Assembly (NCBI GenBank): GCA_910588495.1
Contig: CAJUPU010000004.1
Location: forward strand, 1 to 64,000
Reading direction: 5' to 3'
Origin: an uncultured Oscillospiraceae bacterium
Lineage (GTDB): Bacteria > Bacillota > Clostridia > Oscillospirales > Oscillospiraceae
Length of the DNA stretch: 64,000 bases
Shown here: piece after piece, positions 8,257 through 15,882 of the stretch
Position numbering within the stretch: the first letter of the stretch is position 1
How the letters are laid out: each line of letters starts with the position of its first letter
Made by a program: the position numbers and the translations under genes
The notes under the pieces: generated by a model
The model's input: the letters and a program-made list of their open reading frames with translations, nothing else
Database searches by the model: none
What the model was told of the DNA's origin: nothing

Positions 8257-9455
8257 TGCAGGCAGGCATGAGGGGCGGCAGAGCGCTGTTCCCCATTGAT
8301 GTGACGGAAAAGATCTCTTTCTCCAAGGCGGTCTACTACAATTTTGACCCCATACCGGTGGAAAAGCCATGGCGGGACGCCACGGGAGGATTCGGCGGCT
8401 TTGTGCCGCTCCAGGGCTGGGTGACTCTGTTCGACGCGGACGGTTTCTGCGGCGGGACCTTTTGTTCCCGGGGAATGGTGGACAATATTCTGCCCTTGAT
8501 CCTCACCGGCGAGACTAAGACCTATGAGGAGTGGTACGGCACCATCTACTGGAAGCTGCGTAATTTCGGCTTTCAAAGCGGACAGATCGTGGACTTGGGA
8601 CAGCTCGACCTGCTGATGCTGGAGATCATGGCCTGCCGGAGAGGGCAGCCCCTCCACCGCTTTTTGGGTGCCCAGAAGGATTGGGCGGCGGCCTACAAAG
8701 GCGGCGGTTCTTTACTGGCTAGCGATGAGGAGCTGGTGTCCGACATGGTCCGGTATGTGGAGCAGGGTTATAAGACGGTCAAATTCAAGGTGGGCAGCGA
8801 TTGGGGCCGTGATATGGAGCGGGATGCGCGGCGGATGGAACTGGTGCGCCAGGCGGTCGGCCCCGGCATTGAGATCGCGGTAGACGCCAACCAGGTCTGG
8901 GACGTGGAGCACGCGGTGTGCTTTGCCGAAATGATTCGGCCATACCATCCGGCGTGGTATGAGGAGCCGGTGCACTCCCACGATATGAACGCTATCCGGC
9001 AGGTGAAGGAGCGCACAGGCATGGTGATCGGCTATGGGGAGTCCATGCGCAACCGATACGCTTTTGAGACCTATGCGGAAAAAGGGGTGGACCACCTGAT
9101 GCCGCTGGTGGGCCGCATGAGCCGAATGGCCGACCTGCTGGATATCAAGGAGCTGGCGCGGGAGCGGGGGCTGCGCTTCTCTTCCGGGGGGACGGTGTGG
9201 CTCAACGCTGCCTTTGGGGCCCTATACAGCGAGGAGGAGCTGTTGGAAAACCACGAGCCCATGACCGCGCCCATCGGCAAATACCTGTCCGTCAAGCCGG
9301 AGGAGCGGGATGGGCGGCTGTACCTGCCCGACGTGGAGGGCAGTCCCATCCGGTTGGATCTGGAACGGCTGGAGCATGACCAAATCCTGGAGGGCATCCA
9401 ATATTTTTACGCTTCTACGCAGCGAAGAAGCTTCGCGGTCCGGGCCGCATACTGA
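8256..9455 (+). CDS. Enolase-superfamily protein, mandelate racemase group (possible dehydratase)
   Basis: 399 residues; AAAGGAGG eight bases before the ATG, which overlaps the tctA stop by one base. Barrel motifs are clear: the KxK lysine strand YKTVKFKVGSDWG (about residues 172-184), metal ligands in VDANQVW (about 209), WYEEPV (about 235) and GYGES (about 260). Where rhamnonate/fuconate-type dehydratases carry a His on the seventh or eighth strand, this protein reads LRFSSGGTVW. The acid/base His-Asp pair therefore seems incomplete, so it may use a different general acid or run a different reaction (racemization/epimerization with Lys). It is clearly different from the dehydratase at 3826 and probably works on a second isomer or later intermediate. 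Confidence 0.8.
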   Translation: MQAGMRGGRALFPIDVTEKISFSKAVYYNFDPIPVEKPWRDATGGFGGFVPLQGWVTLFDADGFCGGTFCSRGMVDNILPLILTGETKTYEEWYGTIYWKLRNFGFQSGQIVDLGQLDLLMLEIMACRRGQPLHRFLGAQKDWAAAYKGGGSLLASDEELVSDMVRYVEQGYKTVKFKVGSDWGRDMERDARRMELVRQAVGPGIEIAVDANQVWDVEHAVCFAEMIRPYHPAWYEEPVHSHDMNAIRQVKERTGMVIGYGESMRNRYAFETYAEKGVDHLMPLVGRMSRMADLLDIKELARERGLRFSSGGTVWLNAAFGALYSEEELLENHEPMTAPIGKYLSVKPEERDGRLYLPDVEGSPIRLDLERLEHDQILEGIQYFYASTQRRSFAVRAAY

Positions 9456-9491
9456 GCGGCGGCGCCGGTACTGGGGGAGAAAGGAGGGCGT

Positions 9492-10148
9492 ATGACAAAA
9501 CTGGAAGAGATGATCCAGGGCTATCCCATCCCGAAGGTCTGTAAGATCCGTCAGATCTTCGACCGCACCCGTCTGGACGATCCGGAGGAAAAGCTGGCGC
9601 GGCTCTGGGCGGAGCGGGATATTCCCATCCGCCCAGGAATGCGCATCGCCATCACCGGCGGCAGCAGGGGTATTGCCGGGTATGTGCGGGTGATGAAAAC
9701 GGCGGTGGAATTGGTGAAGGCCAAAGGCGGTATGGCGGATTTCATATCCAACCGGCTGCGGATCGCTGTTGACGAAGAGGCCACCTGGGTCAACGCTCTC
9801 ACGGGGATGCATCCGGAGATCGCCCGGCTCCCCATCACCCTGGCAAACGACCGGCTGGTGTTCCAAGGCTGCGTGAAGGCCAGCGGACAGCTGGACCAAG
9901 ACCGGCTGCGTCTGGCGATCATCCGGAATACCAACGCGCTGGGTGAGATCTATGTCTCCAGGGCTGCGCTGGATTCGATCCAGGAAAGGGACAAGATCCA
10001 GGTCTGCTCTGAATTTATGGACGTGCCTTTTGACGCCGCCGGGGAGCTGTGCCTGTTCGAAGCACGGTCTGAGGAAGTGCCCCGGGGGCGGAACAGAGAG
10101 TGGAAGGAGGAGGCGAAAGGCCATGGCAGATCTGGACTTTATGGATAA
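9492..10148 (+). pseudogene. LarA-like (DUF2088) gene with the central half missing, still an open frame
   Basis: 218 codons against roughly 420 in the family. The N-terminal part to about residue 77 (GMRIAITGGSRGIAGYVRVM) matches the start of nickel-pincer lactate racemase-like proteins. From GMADFISNRLR to SRAALDS (about 78-165) it matches their C-terminal domain (TYVNALTG-type block, IANDR-type block, IRNT). The region between, which carries the HGGAT-type and cofactor-lysine segments, is absent, and the join is in frame. A good GGAGG precedes the ATG at 9492. The last 26 bases overlap the DapA-family gene. A working isomerase is very unlikely, and it is most simply an internally deleted relic. 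Confidence 0.65.
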
Positions 10149-11019
10149 GGGCGTCATCGTGCCCATCCTGACGCCCATCGACGCGGCGGAACGGATCGAC
10201 GAGGCCAAGCTGCGGGAACAGGTGGACTTCGTGATAGCGGGCGGCGTGAAGGGCATTTTGGCCTTCGGCAGCAACGGGGAATTTTACATGGTGGAAGAGG
10301 ACGAATACGCTCGAGGCCTCTCGATCATCCTGGATGCCGCCGGGGGACGGGTGCCGGTGTACTGCGGGCTGGGGGCGGTGTCCACGCAGAAGAATATCCG
10401 TCTGGCCAAAATGGCGGCCGCCGCCGGAGCAAACGCCGTCAGTGTGCTCCAGCCCATGTTCATCGCGCCGTTGGAGGAGGAGCTGTACCAGCATTTTCGG
10501 GCTGTGGCCCGAGCGGTGCCGGGTCTGCCCGTCCTGCTGTACAATAACCCGGGGCGGACCGGCTACACCCTCACCCAGCCGCTGGTGGAGCGGCTGGCTC
10601 ATACGGTGGAAAATATCGTGGGGATGAAGGATTCTTCCGGAGATATGACCCAGACGGAGGAATTTATCCGCCGCAACCGGGACTGCGGCTTCCAGGTGTT
10701 CGGCGGGAAAGATACGCTGATCTATGCCTCTATGTGCGTGGGTGCGGCGGGCTGCGTGGCTGCCACCGCTAATTTCGTGCCGGGGCTGGTGTGTTCCATC
10801 GTAGAGCTGTATCAGCGGGGCCGGATGGAGGAGGCGCGGGAGGCCCAATTCAAGCTGAATCCACTTCGGCTGGCCATGGACAGGGGCAGCTTCCCCGTGG
10901 GCACCAAAGACTTGGCCAACTTGGCGGGGCGGGACGTGGGCCTGCCATACCGGCCCAATATGCCCTCCGCCGGCGCCACGCTGGAGGCCATGCGCGAGGC
11001 CCTTCAAAAAGCCTGGTGA
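10123..11019 (+). CDS. DapA-family aldolase/lyase (N-acetylneuraminate lyase/KDG aldolase-like)
   Basis: 298-residue TIM barrel with all class I hallmarks: GSNGEFYML-type loop (GSNGEFYMV, about residue 51), YNNPGRTGY (about 138), and Schiff-base lysine in GMKDSSGD (about 168). Start at 10123 has GGAAGGAGGAGG upstream and overlaps the LarA relic. Members cleave or form 2-keto acids via pyruvate enamine. After a sugar-acid dehydratase the expected role is splitting a 2-keto-3-deoxy acid into pyruvate and an aldehyde. Unlike the paralogue at 709-1635, it keeps the catalytic Tyr and GxxGE loop. Lysine-pathway DapA cannot be excluded from sequence alone, but the neighbourhood argues against it. 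Confidence 0.88.
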   Translation: MADLDFMDKGVIVPILTPIDAAERIDEAKLREQVDFVIAGGVKGILAFGSNGEFYMVEEDEYARGLSIILDAAGGRVPVYCGLGAVSTQKNIRLAKMAAAAGANAVSVLQPMFIAPLEEELYQHFRAVARAVPGLPVLLYNNPGRTGYTLTQPLVERLAHTVENIVGMKDSSGDMTQTEEFIRRNRDCGFQVFGGKDTLIYASMCVGAAGCVAATANFVPGLVCSIVELYQRGRMEEAREAQFKLNPLRLAMDRGSFPVGTKDLANLAGRDVGLPYRPNMPSAGATLEAMREALQKAW

Positions 11020-11048
11020 ACGCAAAAAATGAATATAAGGAGACAGCT

Positions 11049-11945
11049 ATGAGAGAGTCCATTCATAAATATTTTCAGGTGGGCACCATCCGCTGGATGT
11101 CGTTTCCCCGGCTGGATGTGCTGGAGTCCATTGAACGGATCGCCTCCGATGACTATTTTGACGCCATTGAGATCACCCAATGCAAAGACGCGCAGGAGCG
11201 GGAGGCGGTGAGAAAGCTGCTGGCCCAGTCCCACCTGAAGGTCTGTTACGGCGCCCAGCCCCGGCTGCTGGGGCCGAAGCTCAACCCCAACGACCTGGAC
11301 GAAGAGGGCCGCCGTGCGGCGGAGGCCACGCTCATGGAGGCGGTGGATGAGGCGGAATACCTGGGTGCCCGGGGGATCGCCTTTCTGGCGGGCAGGTGGA
11401 GCGAAGAGACCCGGGAGGAGAGCTATGCCCAGCTGCGCAAAACCACGGAGCACCTGTGCGCCTATGCCGCGAAGAAGCGGATGGATGTGGAACTGGAGGT
11501 ATTCGACTACGACGTGGACAAAGCGGCGCTGATCGGCCCCGCCCCGCTGGCCGCCCGCTTTGCCGCGGACATCCGGCTGCGGCATCCGAACTTTGGCCTG
11601 CTGGTGGATCTGTCCCATTTCCCCATCTGCCATGAGAGCGCCAGGGATGTGGTGCGCACCTGCCGGCCCTATATCACCCACCTGCATTTTGGCAACGCGG
11701 TGGCCGACCCAGGCGCACAGGGTCATGGCGACCTGCATCAGAGGCTGGGCTATCCCAACAGCGCCAATGACGTTCCGGAGCTGCTGGATTATCTGCGGGT
11801 GCTGAAAGAGGAGGGCTTTTTCCGCGCGGAGGATCCGATGGTACTGTCCATGGAGGTCCTGCCCACGGCGGATGAGGACGAGGAGATCGTGTTGGCGAAC
11901 ACCAAACGCTGCCTGAACCGGGCGTGGGCGCTGCTGGAGGACTGA
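11049..11945 (+). CDS. Sugar phosphate isomerase/epimerase-like TIM barrel (xylose isomerase-like)
   Basis: 298 residues; AAGGAGACAGCT precedes the ATG. AP-endonuclease-2/xylose-isomerase-like barrel with probable divalent-metal ligands in VELEVFDYD (Glu, about residue 147), LLVDLSHFP (Asp/His, about 187), THLHFGNAV (His) and LSMEVLP (Glu). The family includes hydroxypyruvate isomerase, tagatose epimerases and IolE-type dehydratases. Lying between an aldolase and a 2-hydroxyacid dehydrogenase, a hydroxypyruvate/tartronate-semialdehyde-type isomerization is attractive but unproven. Cytoplasmic; the reaction cannot be fixed from sequence. Confidence 0.8.
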   Translation: MRESIHKYFQVGTIRWMSFPRLDVLESIERIASDDYFDAIEITQCKDAQEREAVRKLLAQSHLKVCYGAQPRLLGPKLNPNDLDEEGRRAAEATLMEAVDEAEYLGARGIAFLAGRWSEETREESYAQLRKTTEHLCAYAAKKRMDVELEVFDYDVDKAALIGPAPLAARFAADIRLRHPNFGLLVDLSHFPICHESARDVVRTCRPYITHLHFGNAVADPGAQGHGDLHQRLGYPNSANDVPELLDYLRVLKEEGFFRAEDPMVLSMEVLPTADEDEEIVLANTKRCLNRAWALLED

Positions 11946-11987
11946 GCTGCGGCACGCCGGGTCAGGGATAAAATACAGGAGGCGATC

Positions 11988-12950
11988 ATGAAGATCATTG
12001 TTTTGGATGGATTTACGGAAAACCCAGGGGATCTGAGCTGGGGGCCTTTAGAGGCGCTGGGAGAGCTGACGGTCTATGACCGGACGAGCTATGTGGATTC
12101 GCCCCTGATCGCCCAGCGGATCGGGGACGCCGAGATCGCGGTCGTCAATAAAACGCCCATCAGCGCGGCGGTCATGGACCAATGCCCAAGCCTGAAGGCC
12201 ATCGCGGTGTTGGCCACCGGCTATAATGTGGTGGACTGCGGCTATGCCAGGGAAAAGGGGATCGCGGTGCTGAACGTTCCCACTTACGGGACCCAGATCG
12301 TGGGGCAGTATGCGGTCGGCCTGCTGCTGGAGATCTGTGCGCACTATGGACACCATTCCGACACGGTCAAGGCCGGTAGGTGGGAGCGGAATGCCGACTG
12401 GTGCTACTGGGATCACCCCATGATCGAGCTCTGCGGCAAGACCGCCGGCATCATTGGACTGGGGCGTATTGGACAGGCGACCGCTAAGATCCTGAACGCG
12501 CTGGACATGAACGTCGTCGCCTATGACGCGCACCCCACAGAATCCGGCCGGAAACTGGCGCGCTATGTGGAGTTGGAGGAACTTTTCGCGTCATCAGACG
12601 TGATCTTCCTGCATTGCCCGCTCTTTCCCGAGACAGAGGGCATCATTTGCAGGGAGAACATTGAAAAAATGAGAGACGGCGTGATCATCATCAACAACAG
12701 CCGGGGCCAGCTGATCGTGGAACAGGACCTGGCGGACGCGTTGAACAGCGGGAAAGTATACGCCGCCGGGGTGGACGTGGTCTCCACCGAGCCGATCCAG
12801 AGCGGAAATCCGCTGCTCCAGGCGGATAACGTGATCATTACCCCGCACATCTCCTGGGCCGCCCAGGCGGCGCGGCAGCGGATCATGGATGTCACGGCGG
12901 AAAATATCCGGGCGTTTCTGAATGGGACGCCGGTGAATGTGGTGAACTGA
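11988..12950 (+). CDS. D-isomer-specific 2-hydroxyacid dehydrogenase (glycerate/hydroxypyruvate reductase-like)
   Basis: 320 residues. The NAD(P) Rossmann motif GIIGLGRIGQATA lies at about 147-159. The catalytic Arg is in INNSRG (about 235), Glu in VDVVSTEP (about 264) and His in ITPHISWAAQAAR (about 284). A GGAGGCGATC site precedes the ATG. Last gene of the operon, with a terminator at 13003-13036. It probably reduces the small keto-acid or semialdehyde product of the aldolase step, such as hydroxypyruvate or glyoxylate, recycling NADH. Glycerate dehydrogenase is the closest flavour, but substrate choice in this family is not readable. Confidence 0.92.
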   Translation: MKIIVLDGFTENPGDLSWGPLEALGELTVYDRTSYVDSPLIAQRIGDAEIAVVNKTPISAAVMDQCPSLKAIAVLATGYNVVDCGYAREKGIAVLNVPTYGTQIVGQYAVGLLLEICAHYGHHSDTVKAGRWERNADWCYWDHPMIELCGKTAGIIGLGRIGQATAKILNALDMNVVAYDAHPTESGRKLARYVELEELFASSDVIFLHCPLFPETEGIICRENIEKMRDGVIIINNSRGQLIVEQDLADALNSGKVYAAGVDVVSTEPIQSGNPLLQADNVIITPHISWAAQAARQRIMDVTAENIRAFLNGTPVNVVN

Positions 12951-13002
12951 CAGCAGCGAACAAAATGGGAAAGGCGCGCTCGCAGCACTGGGAAACCATA
13001 CG

Positions 13003-13036
13003 ATGCCAGGTGGAGCATATCCGCCTGGCATTTTTT
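13003..13036 (+). terminator. Intrinsic terminator of the acid-sugar operon
   Basis: An 11-bp stem (ATGCCAGGTGG with CCGCCTGGCAT, one G-U) and a 7-nt loop are followed by TTTTTT. It lies 50 bp after the dehydrogenase stop and before the TetR promoter. Confidence 0.85.
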
Positions 13037-13075
13037 ACTGCTGTTGACAGGTGCTGTTTCAGAACGACGAGATCC

Positions 13076-13104
13076 TTGACAAGATGATGGATCTCCGCTA
13101 TAAT
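13076..13104 (+). promoter_or_regulatory. Promoter of the TetR-family gene
   Basis: TTGACA (13076-13081), a 17-bp spacer and TATAAT (13099-13104) form a perfect sigma-A consensus 30 bp before the GTG start. Confidence 0.85.
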
Positions 13105-13116
13105 GAACGATGTTCA
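13104..13116. promoter_or_regulatory. Putative TetR operator 1 (TGAAC-N3-GTTCA)
   Basis: TGAACGATGTTCA is a perfect inverted repeat that overlaps the last base of the -10 box and the transcription start of the TetR gene. The same arms recur at 13720-13732 before the membrane-protein operon. This is direct sequence evidence for a shared operator; the binding protein is inferred. Confidence 0.65.
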
Positions 13117-13133
13117 CATTGGGGGGTGATGAA

Positions 13134-13691
13134 GTGAATACAGTTGTGACATCAAAAGAGGATATTTTGAAGACCAGCCGTGAACTGATCCAGAGTCAGG
13201 GGTGGTCCGCCATCAATATCCGCTCTGTCGCGGCGGCCTGCGGGGTGTCGGTTGGGTCCATCTACAATTACTTTGATTCCAAAGCCGCGCTGGTGAGCGC
13301 CACGGTAGAAAGCGTCTGGCACGAGATCTTCCACTGCCCGGAGGGAAGAGCGGCATTTCAGGACACCCAGGCCTGCATTGCCTGGATGTATGGTCAGATG
13401 GAATACGGCCGCAAACAGTATCCCGGATTTTTTACACTGCACTCCCTGGGCTTTATGGGGGAGGAAAAAGCCGGTGGAGCCCAGCGGATGCGGCAGACCT
13501 GGCAGCATATTTTGGAGGAACTGTGCGCAGTCCTAAAGCGGGACGCCAGGATCCGTACCGGCGCCTTTACGGAGCAGTTTACGCGGGAGCGTTTTGCGGA
13601 TGTCCTGTTCTCCCTCATGCTGTCCGCCTTGCTGCGGGAGGACTACGACCCCGCTGCTGTGCTGGAGATCGTTTGCAGGACCCTTTATTGA
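13134..13691 (+). CDS. TetR/AcrR-family transcriptional regulator
   Basis: 185 residues from GTG at 13134 (GGGGGGTGATGAA directly upstream; the ATG at 13110 would sit at the transcription start and lacks a ribosome site). The N-terminal helix-turn-helix is classical: IRSVAAACGVSVGSIYNYFD (about residues 33-52) followed by SKAALVSA. The C-terminal ligand/dimer domain is unlike any I can name. Its promoter carries a TGAAC-N3-GTTCA palindrome also found before the next genes. It therefore most likely represses itself and the downstream membrane proteins. Inducer unknown. Confidence 0.92.
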   Translation: MNTVVTSKEDILKTSRELIQSQGWSAINIRSVAAACGVSVGSIYNYFDSKAALVSATVESVWHEIFHCPEGRAAFQDTQACIAWMYGQMEYGRKQYPGFFTLHSLGFMGEEKAGGAQRMRQTWQHILEELCAVLKRDARIRTGAFTEQFTRERFADVLFSLMLSALLREDYDPAAVLEIVCRTLY

Positions 13692-13719
13692 AGTGGCCGC
13701 GCTTTTTTTGCCCGGAAAT

Positions 13720-13732
13720 TGAACGCCGTTCA
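13720..13732. promoter_or_regulatory. Putative TetR operator 2 (TGAAC-N3-GTTCA)
   Basis: TGAACGCCGTTCA has the same inverted arms as the palindrome at 13104-13116 with a different 3-base centre. It lies 29 bp after the TetR stop and about 50 bp before the membrane-protein gene. Confidence 0.6.
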
Positions 13733-13782
13733 CTAAGGAGAACAGGCGGTAACATGAAACAGATCGGAGAGGAGAATCAATG

Positions 13783-14448
13783 ATGCAGGCAATGGTAGAG
13801 ACCCTGTTTGACGCGGTCTATCTGACCTCCGTCATCACCATCGGGATCTTGATGATACGGGGCAGCAAGGGAGAGCGCCAGTTCCGCCTGTTTGGCTGGA
13901 TGGCGGTGGTGCTGGGGGCGGGCGACTCGTTCCACCTGGTGCCCCGGGCCCTCGCCCTGTGTACCACCGGCCTGGAGAGCTATACGGTCCCTCTGGGCCT
14001 AGGGAAGTGGATCACCTCGGTGACGATGACAGTTTTCTATGTGCTGCTCTACTATGTCTGGCGGCAGCGGTATCACATCAGCGGACAGGGCGGCCTCACC
14101 GCCGTTGTGTACGGTCTGGCCGGTGTGCGGATCGGGCTGTGCATGATGCCCCAGAACCAGTGGCTCAGTGCCGAGGCGCCCCTCTTCTGGGGGATCTGCC
14201 GCAACATCCCCTTCGCCCTGCTGGGCCTGCTGATCATCGTGCTGTTCTACCACAGCGCGAGGGAGCATGGGGACCGGGCCTTCCGTTGGATGTGGCTGAC
14301 CATCGTGCTGAGCTTTGGCTTCTATATCCCGGTGGTGCTGTGGGCGGACGCCATCCCCATGATCGGGATGCTGATGATCCCCAAGACCTGCGCCTATGTG
14401 TGGACGGTGCTCATCGGATATTTCGCCATGAGGCGGGAATGCAGATAA
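13783..14448 (+). CDS. Polytopic membrane protein of unknown function
   Basis: 221 residues with about seven hydrophobic segments (for example FDAVYLTSVITIGILMI near the start, WITSVTMTVFYVLLYYVW about 80-97, IPFALLGLLIIVLFYHS about 144-160, MWLTIVLSFGFYIPVVLW about 170-187). ATG codons at 13780 and 13783 both fit; GGAG stands 8 bases before the second. A 9-codon frame, MKQIGEENQ, from 13754 ends in the TGA overlapping this start and could couple translation. I recognise no family motif. A TetR operator-like palindrome upstream and a DUF2871 gene 12 bp downstream place it in a regulated two-gene membrane unit. Confidence 0.8.
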   Translation: MQAMVETLFDAVYLTSVITIGILMIRGSKGERQFRLFGWMAVVLGAGDSFHLVPRALALCTTGLESYTVPLGLGKWITSVTMTVFYVLLYYVWRQRYHISGQGGLTAVVYGLAGVRIGLCMMPQNQWLSAEAPLFWGICRNIPFALLGLLIIVLFYHSAREHGDRAFRWMWLTIVLSFGFYIPVVLWADAIPMIGMLMIPKTCAYVWTVLIGYFAMRRECR

Positions 14449-14460
14449 GGAGGAACCAAT

Positions 14461-14880
14461 ATGAAGCGTTACATCGATTCGGCCCTGCTGTACGCCGTCC
14501 TTGCCATGGCCGGCGGCGTGTTTTACCGGGAGTTCACAAAATTCAATGATTTTACCGGCAAGACCACCCTCTCTGTCGTCCATACCCACTATTTCCTGCT
14601 GGGCATGGTGTTTTTCCTGGTGCTGCTCCTGCTGGAAAAAAGTTTTTCCTTCACCGGGGCGAAAACCGGGCGGGTGCTGGCGGTCTACCATGCGGGGTTG
14701 AACCTGGCCGCCGCGATGCTTATGGTGCGGGGCGTGACCCAGGTGTCGATCCCCACGCTCTCCTCCGGCATGAGCGCGGCGATCTCCGGCGTTGCCGGTA
14801 TCGGGCATATCCTGCTGGGCGTCAGCATGGTGCTGCTGCTGGTGCAGGTCAAACGCGCCGTATCGGCGGCGAAGGTGTGA
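14461..14880 (+). CDS. DUF2871-family membrane protein
   Basis: 139 residues with four membrane segments (about 8-22, 41-58, 72-92, 104-128). FYREFTKFNDFTGKTTL followed by VHTHYFLLGM is the recognisable DUF2871 signature, with conserved His residues (HTH about 43-45) inside the membrane region. AAGGAGG precedes the ATG, and it follows the 7-segment protein by 12 bp. Function of the family is unknown. The intramembrane His pair could bind metal or haem, but that is speculation. Confidence 0.82.
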   Translation: MKRYIDSALLYAVLAMAGGVFYREFTKFNDFTGKTTLSVVHTHYFLLGMVFFLVLLLLEKSFSFTGAKTGRVLAVYHAGLNLAAAMLMVRGVTQVSIPTLSSGMSAAISGVAGIGHILLGVSMVLLLVQVKRAVSAAKV

Positions 14881-14982
14881 CTGGAGGCACAAAACAAAGT
14901 CCGCGTACTCCAACTGAGACGCCTCGACTTTGGATAAACTCTATGGTAGAATGGTGAAAGATCGATGGGAAGGGGCATGTTC

Positions 14983-15624
14983 ATGCTGACTATCAGAAAC
15001 GAGACCCAGGCGGACCGCCAGATCGTGGAGGACATCACCCGCCGGGCCTTCTATAACCTCTACGTCCCCAGCTGCGGGGAGCACTACCTGGTCCACATCA
15101 TGCGGGACCACCCGGACTTCATTCCGGAGCTGGACTTCGTGGCCGAGCTGGACGGCCAGGTGATCGGGAACGTGATGTACACCAGGGCCACCCTCACCGA
15201 CGAGGCCGGGGCGGTCAAGGACATCCTCACCTTCGGCCCGGTGTCCATCGCGCCGGAGCACCAGCGCAAGGGATATGGCAAGCAGCTGCTGGAACACTCC
15301 TTCCGGCGGGCGGCTGAATTGGGCTGGGACGCGATCGTCATCTTCGGCAGTCCCGCCAACTACGTGGGCCGGGGCTTCAAGAGCTGCAAAAAGTTCAACG
15401 TGTGCCTGGAGGGCGGAAGATTCCCGTCGGCCATGATGGTGAAGGAGCTGAGGGAGGGGGCGCTGGACGGCAGAAGATGGATATACCGTGACAGCCCCGT
15501 CATGGCCATCGACGAGGCGGAGGCACGGCGCTACGACGACACCCTGGAGCCCATGGAGCGCAAGCACCTGCCCAGCCAGGAGGAGTTCTATATCATGAGC
15601 CATTCCTCCGTGGGGGAGGAGTGA
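14983..15624 (+). CDS. GNAT-family N-acetyltransferase
   Basis: 213 residues starting at ATG 14983 (AAGGGG eight bases upstream; ATGs at 14965 and 14977 are worse placed). The acetyl-CoA pyrophosphate loop is visible as APEHQRKGYGKQLLEHSF (about residues 86-103), and IVIFGSPANYVGRGFKSCKK matches the YhbS-like subgroup. It transfers an acetyl group from acetyl-CoA to an amine; acceptor unknown. Cytoplasmic. A methyltransferase relic begins 5 bp after its stop. Confidence 0.9.
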   Translation: MLTIRNETQADRQIVEDITRRAFYNLYVPSCGEHYLVHIMRDHPDFIPELDFVAELDGQVIGNVMYTRATLTDEAGAVKDILTFGPVSIAPEHQRKGYGKQLLEHSFRRAAELGWDAIVIFGSPANYVGRGFKSCKKFNVCLEGGRFPSAMMVKELREGALDGRRWIYRDSPVMAIDEAEARRYDDTLEPMERKHLPSQEEFYIMSHSSVGEE

Positions 15625-15628
15625 GCCC

Positions 15629-15781
15629 GTGAAGGAAAACAAATACGACGACCCCCGTTTTTTTGAGAAGTACGGCCAAATGGCTCGATCCCAACCGGGG
15701 ATGCGGGACGAGCTGCGCCGTCCCATGATGCTGCTGGTGTCGGCGGTGAAGGAAACCTCCAGCGAGCAGGAACAGGGATAG
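15629..15781 (+). pseudogene. SAM-dependent methyltransferase relic: N- and C-terminal ends joined, core lost
   Basis: A 50-codon frame from GTG 15629. The first 25 codons (KENKYDDPRFFEKYGQMARS) match the conserved start of a class I SAM methyltransferase. The next segment (RDELRRPMMLLVSAVKE) matches the end of the same type of protein. The SAM-binding core of about 190 residues is absent and the join is in frame. Following DNA (15787-15860) holds more short fragments, among them HWIFGGKDVMQTKNWR, resembling the end of another enzyme. Homology is by eye only. Confidence 0.5.
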
Positions 15782-15882
15782 AAAGGATGGCAGCTATGGT
15801 CGAATTGAGAAAGCTGAAGGCGGCAGCCACTGGATATTCGGGGGAAAGGATGTGATGCAGACAAAAAATTGGAGGTAATACC

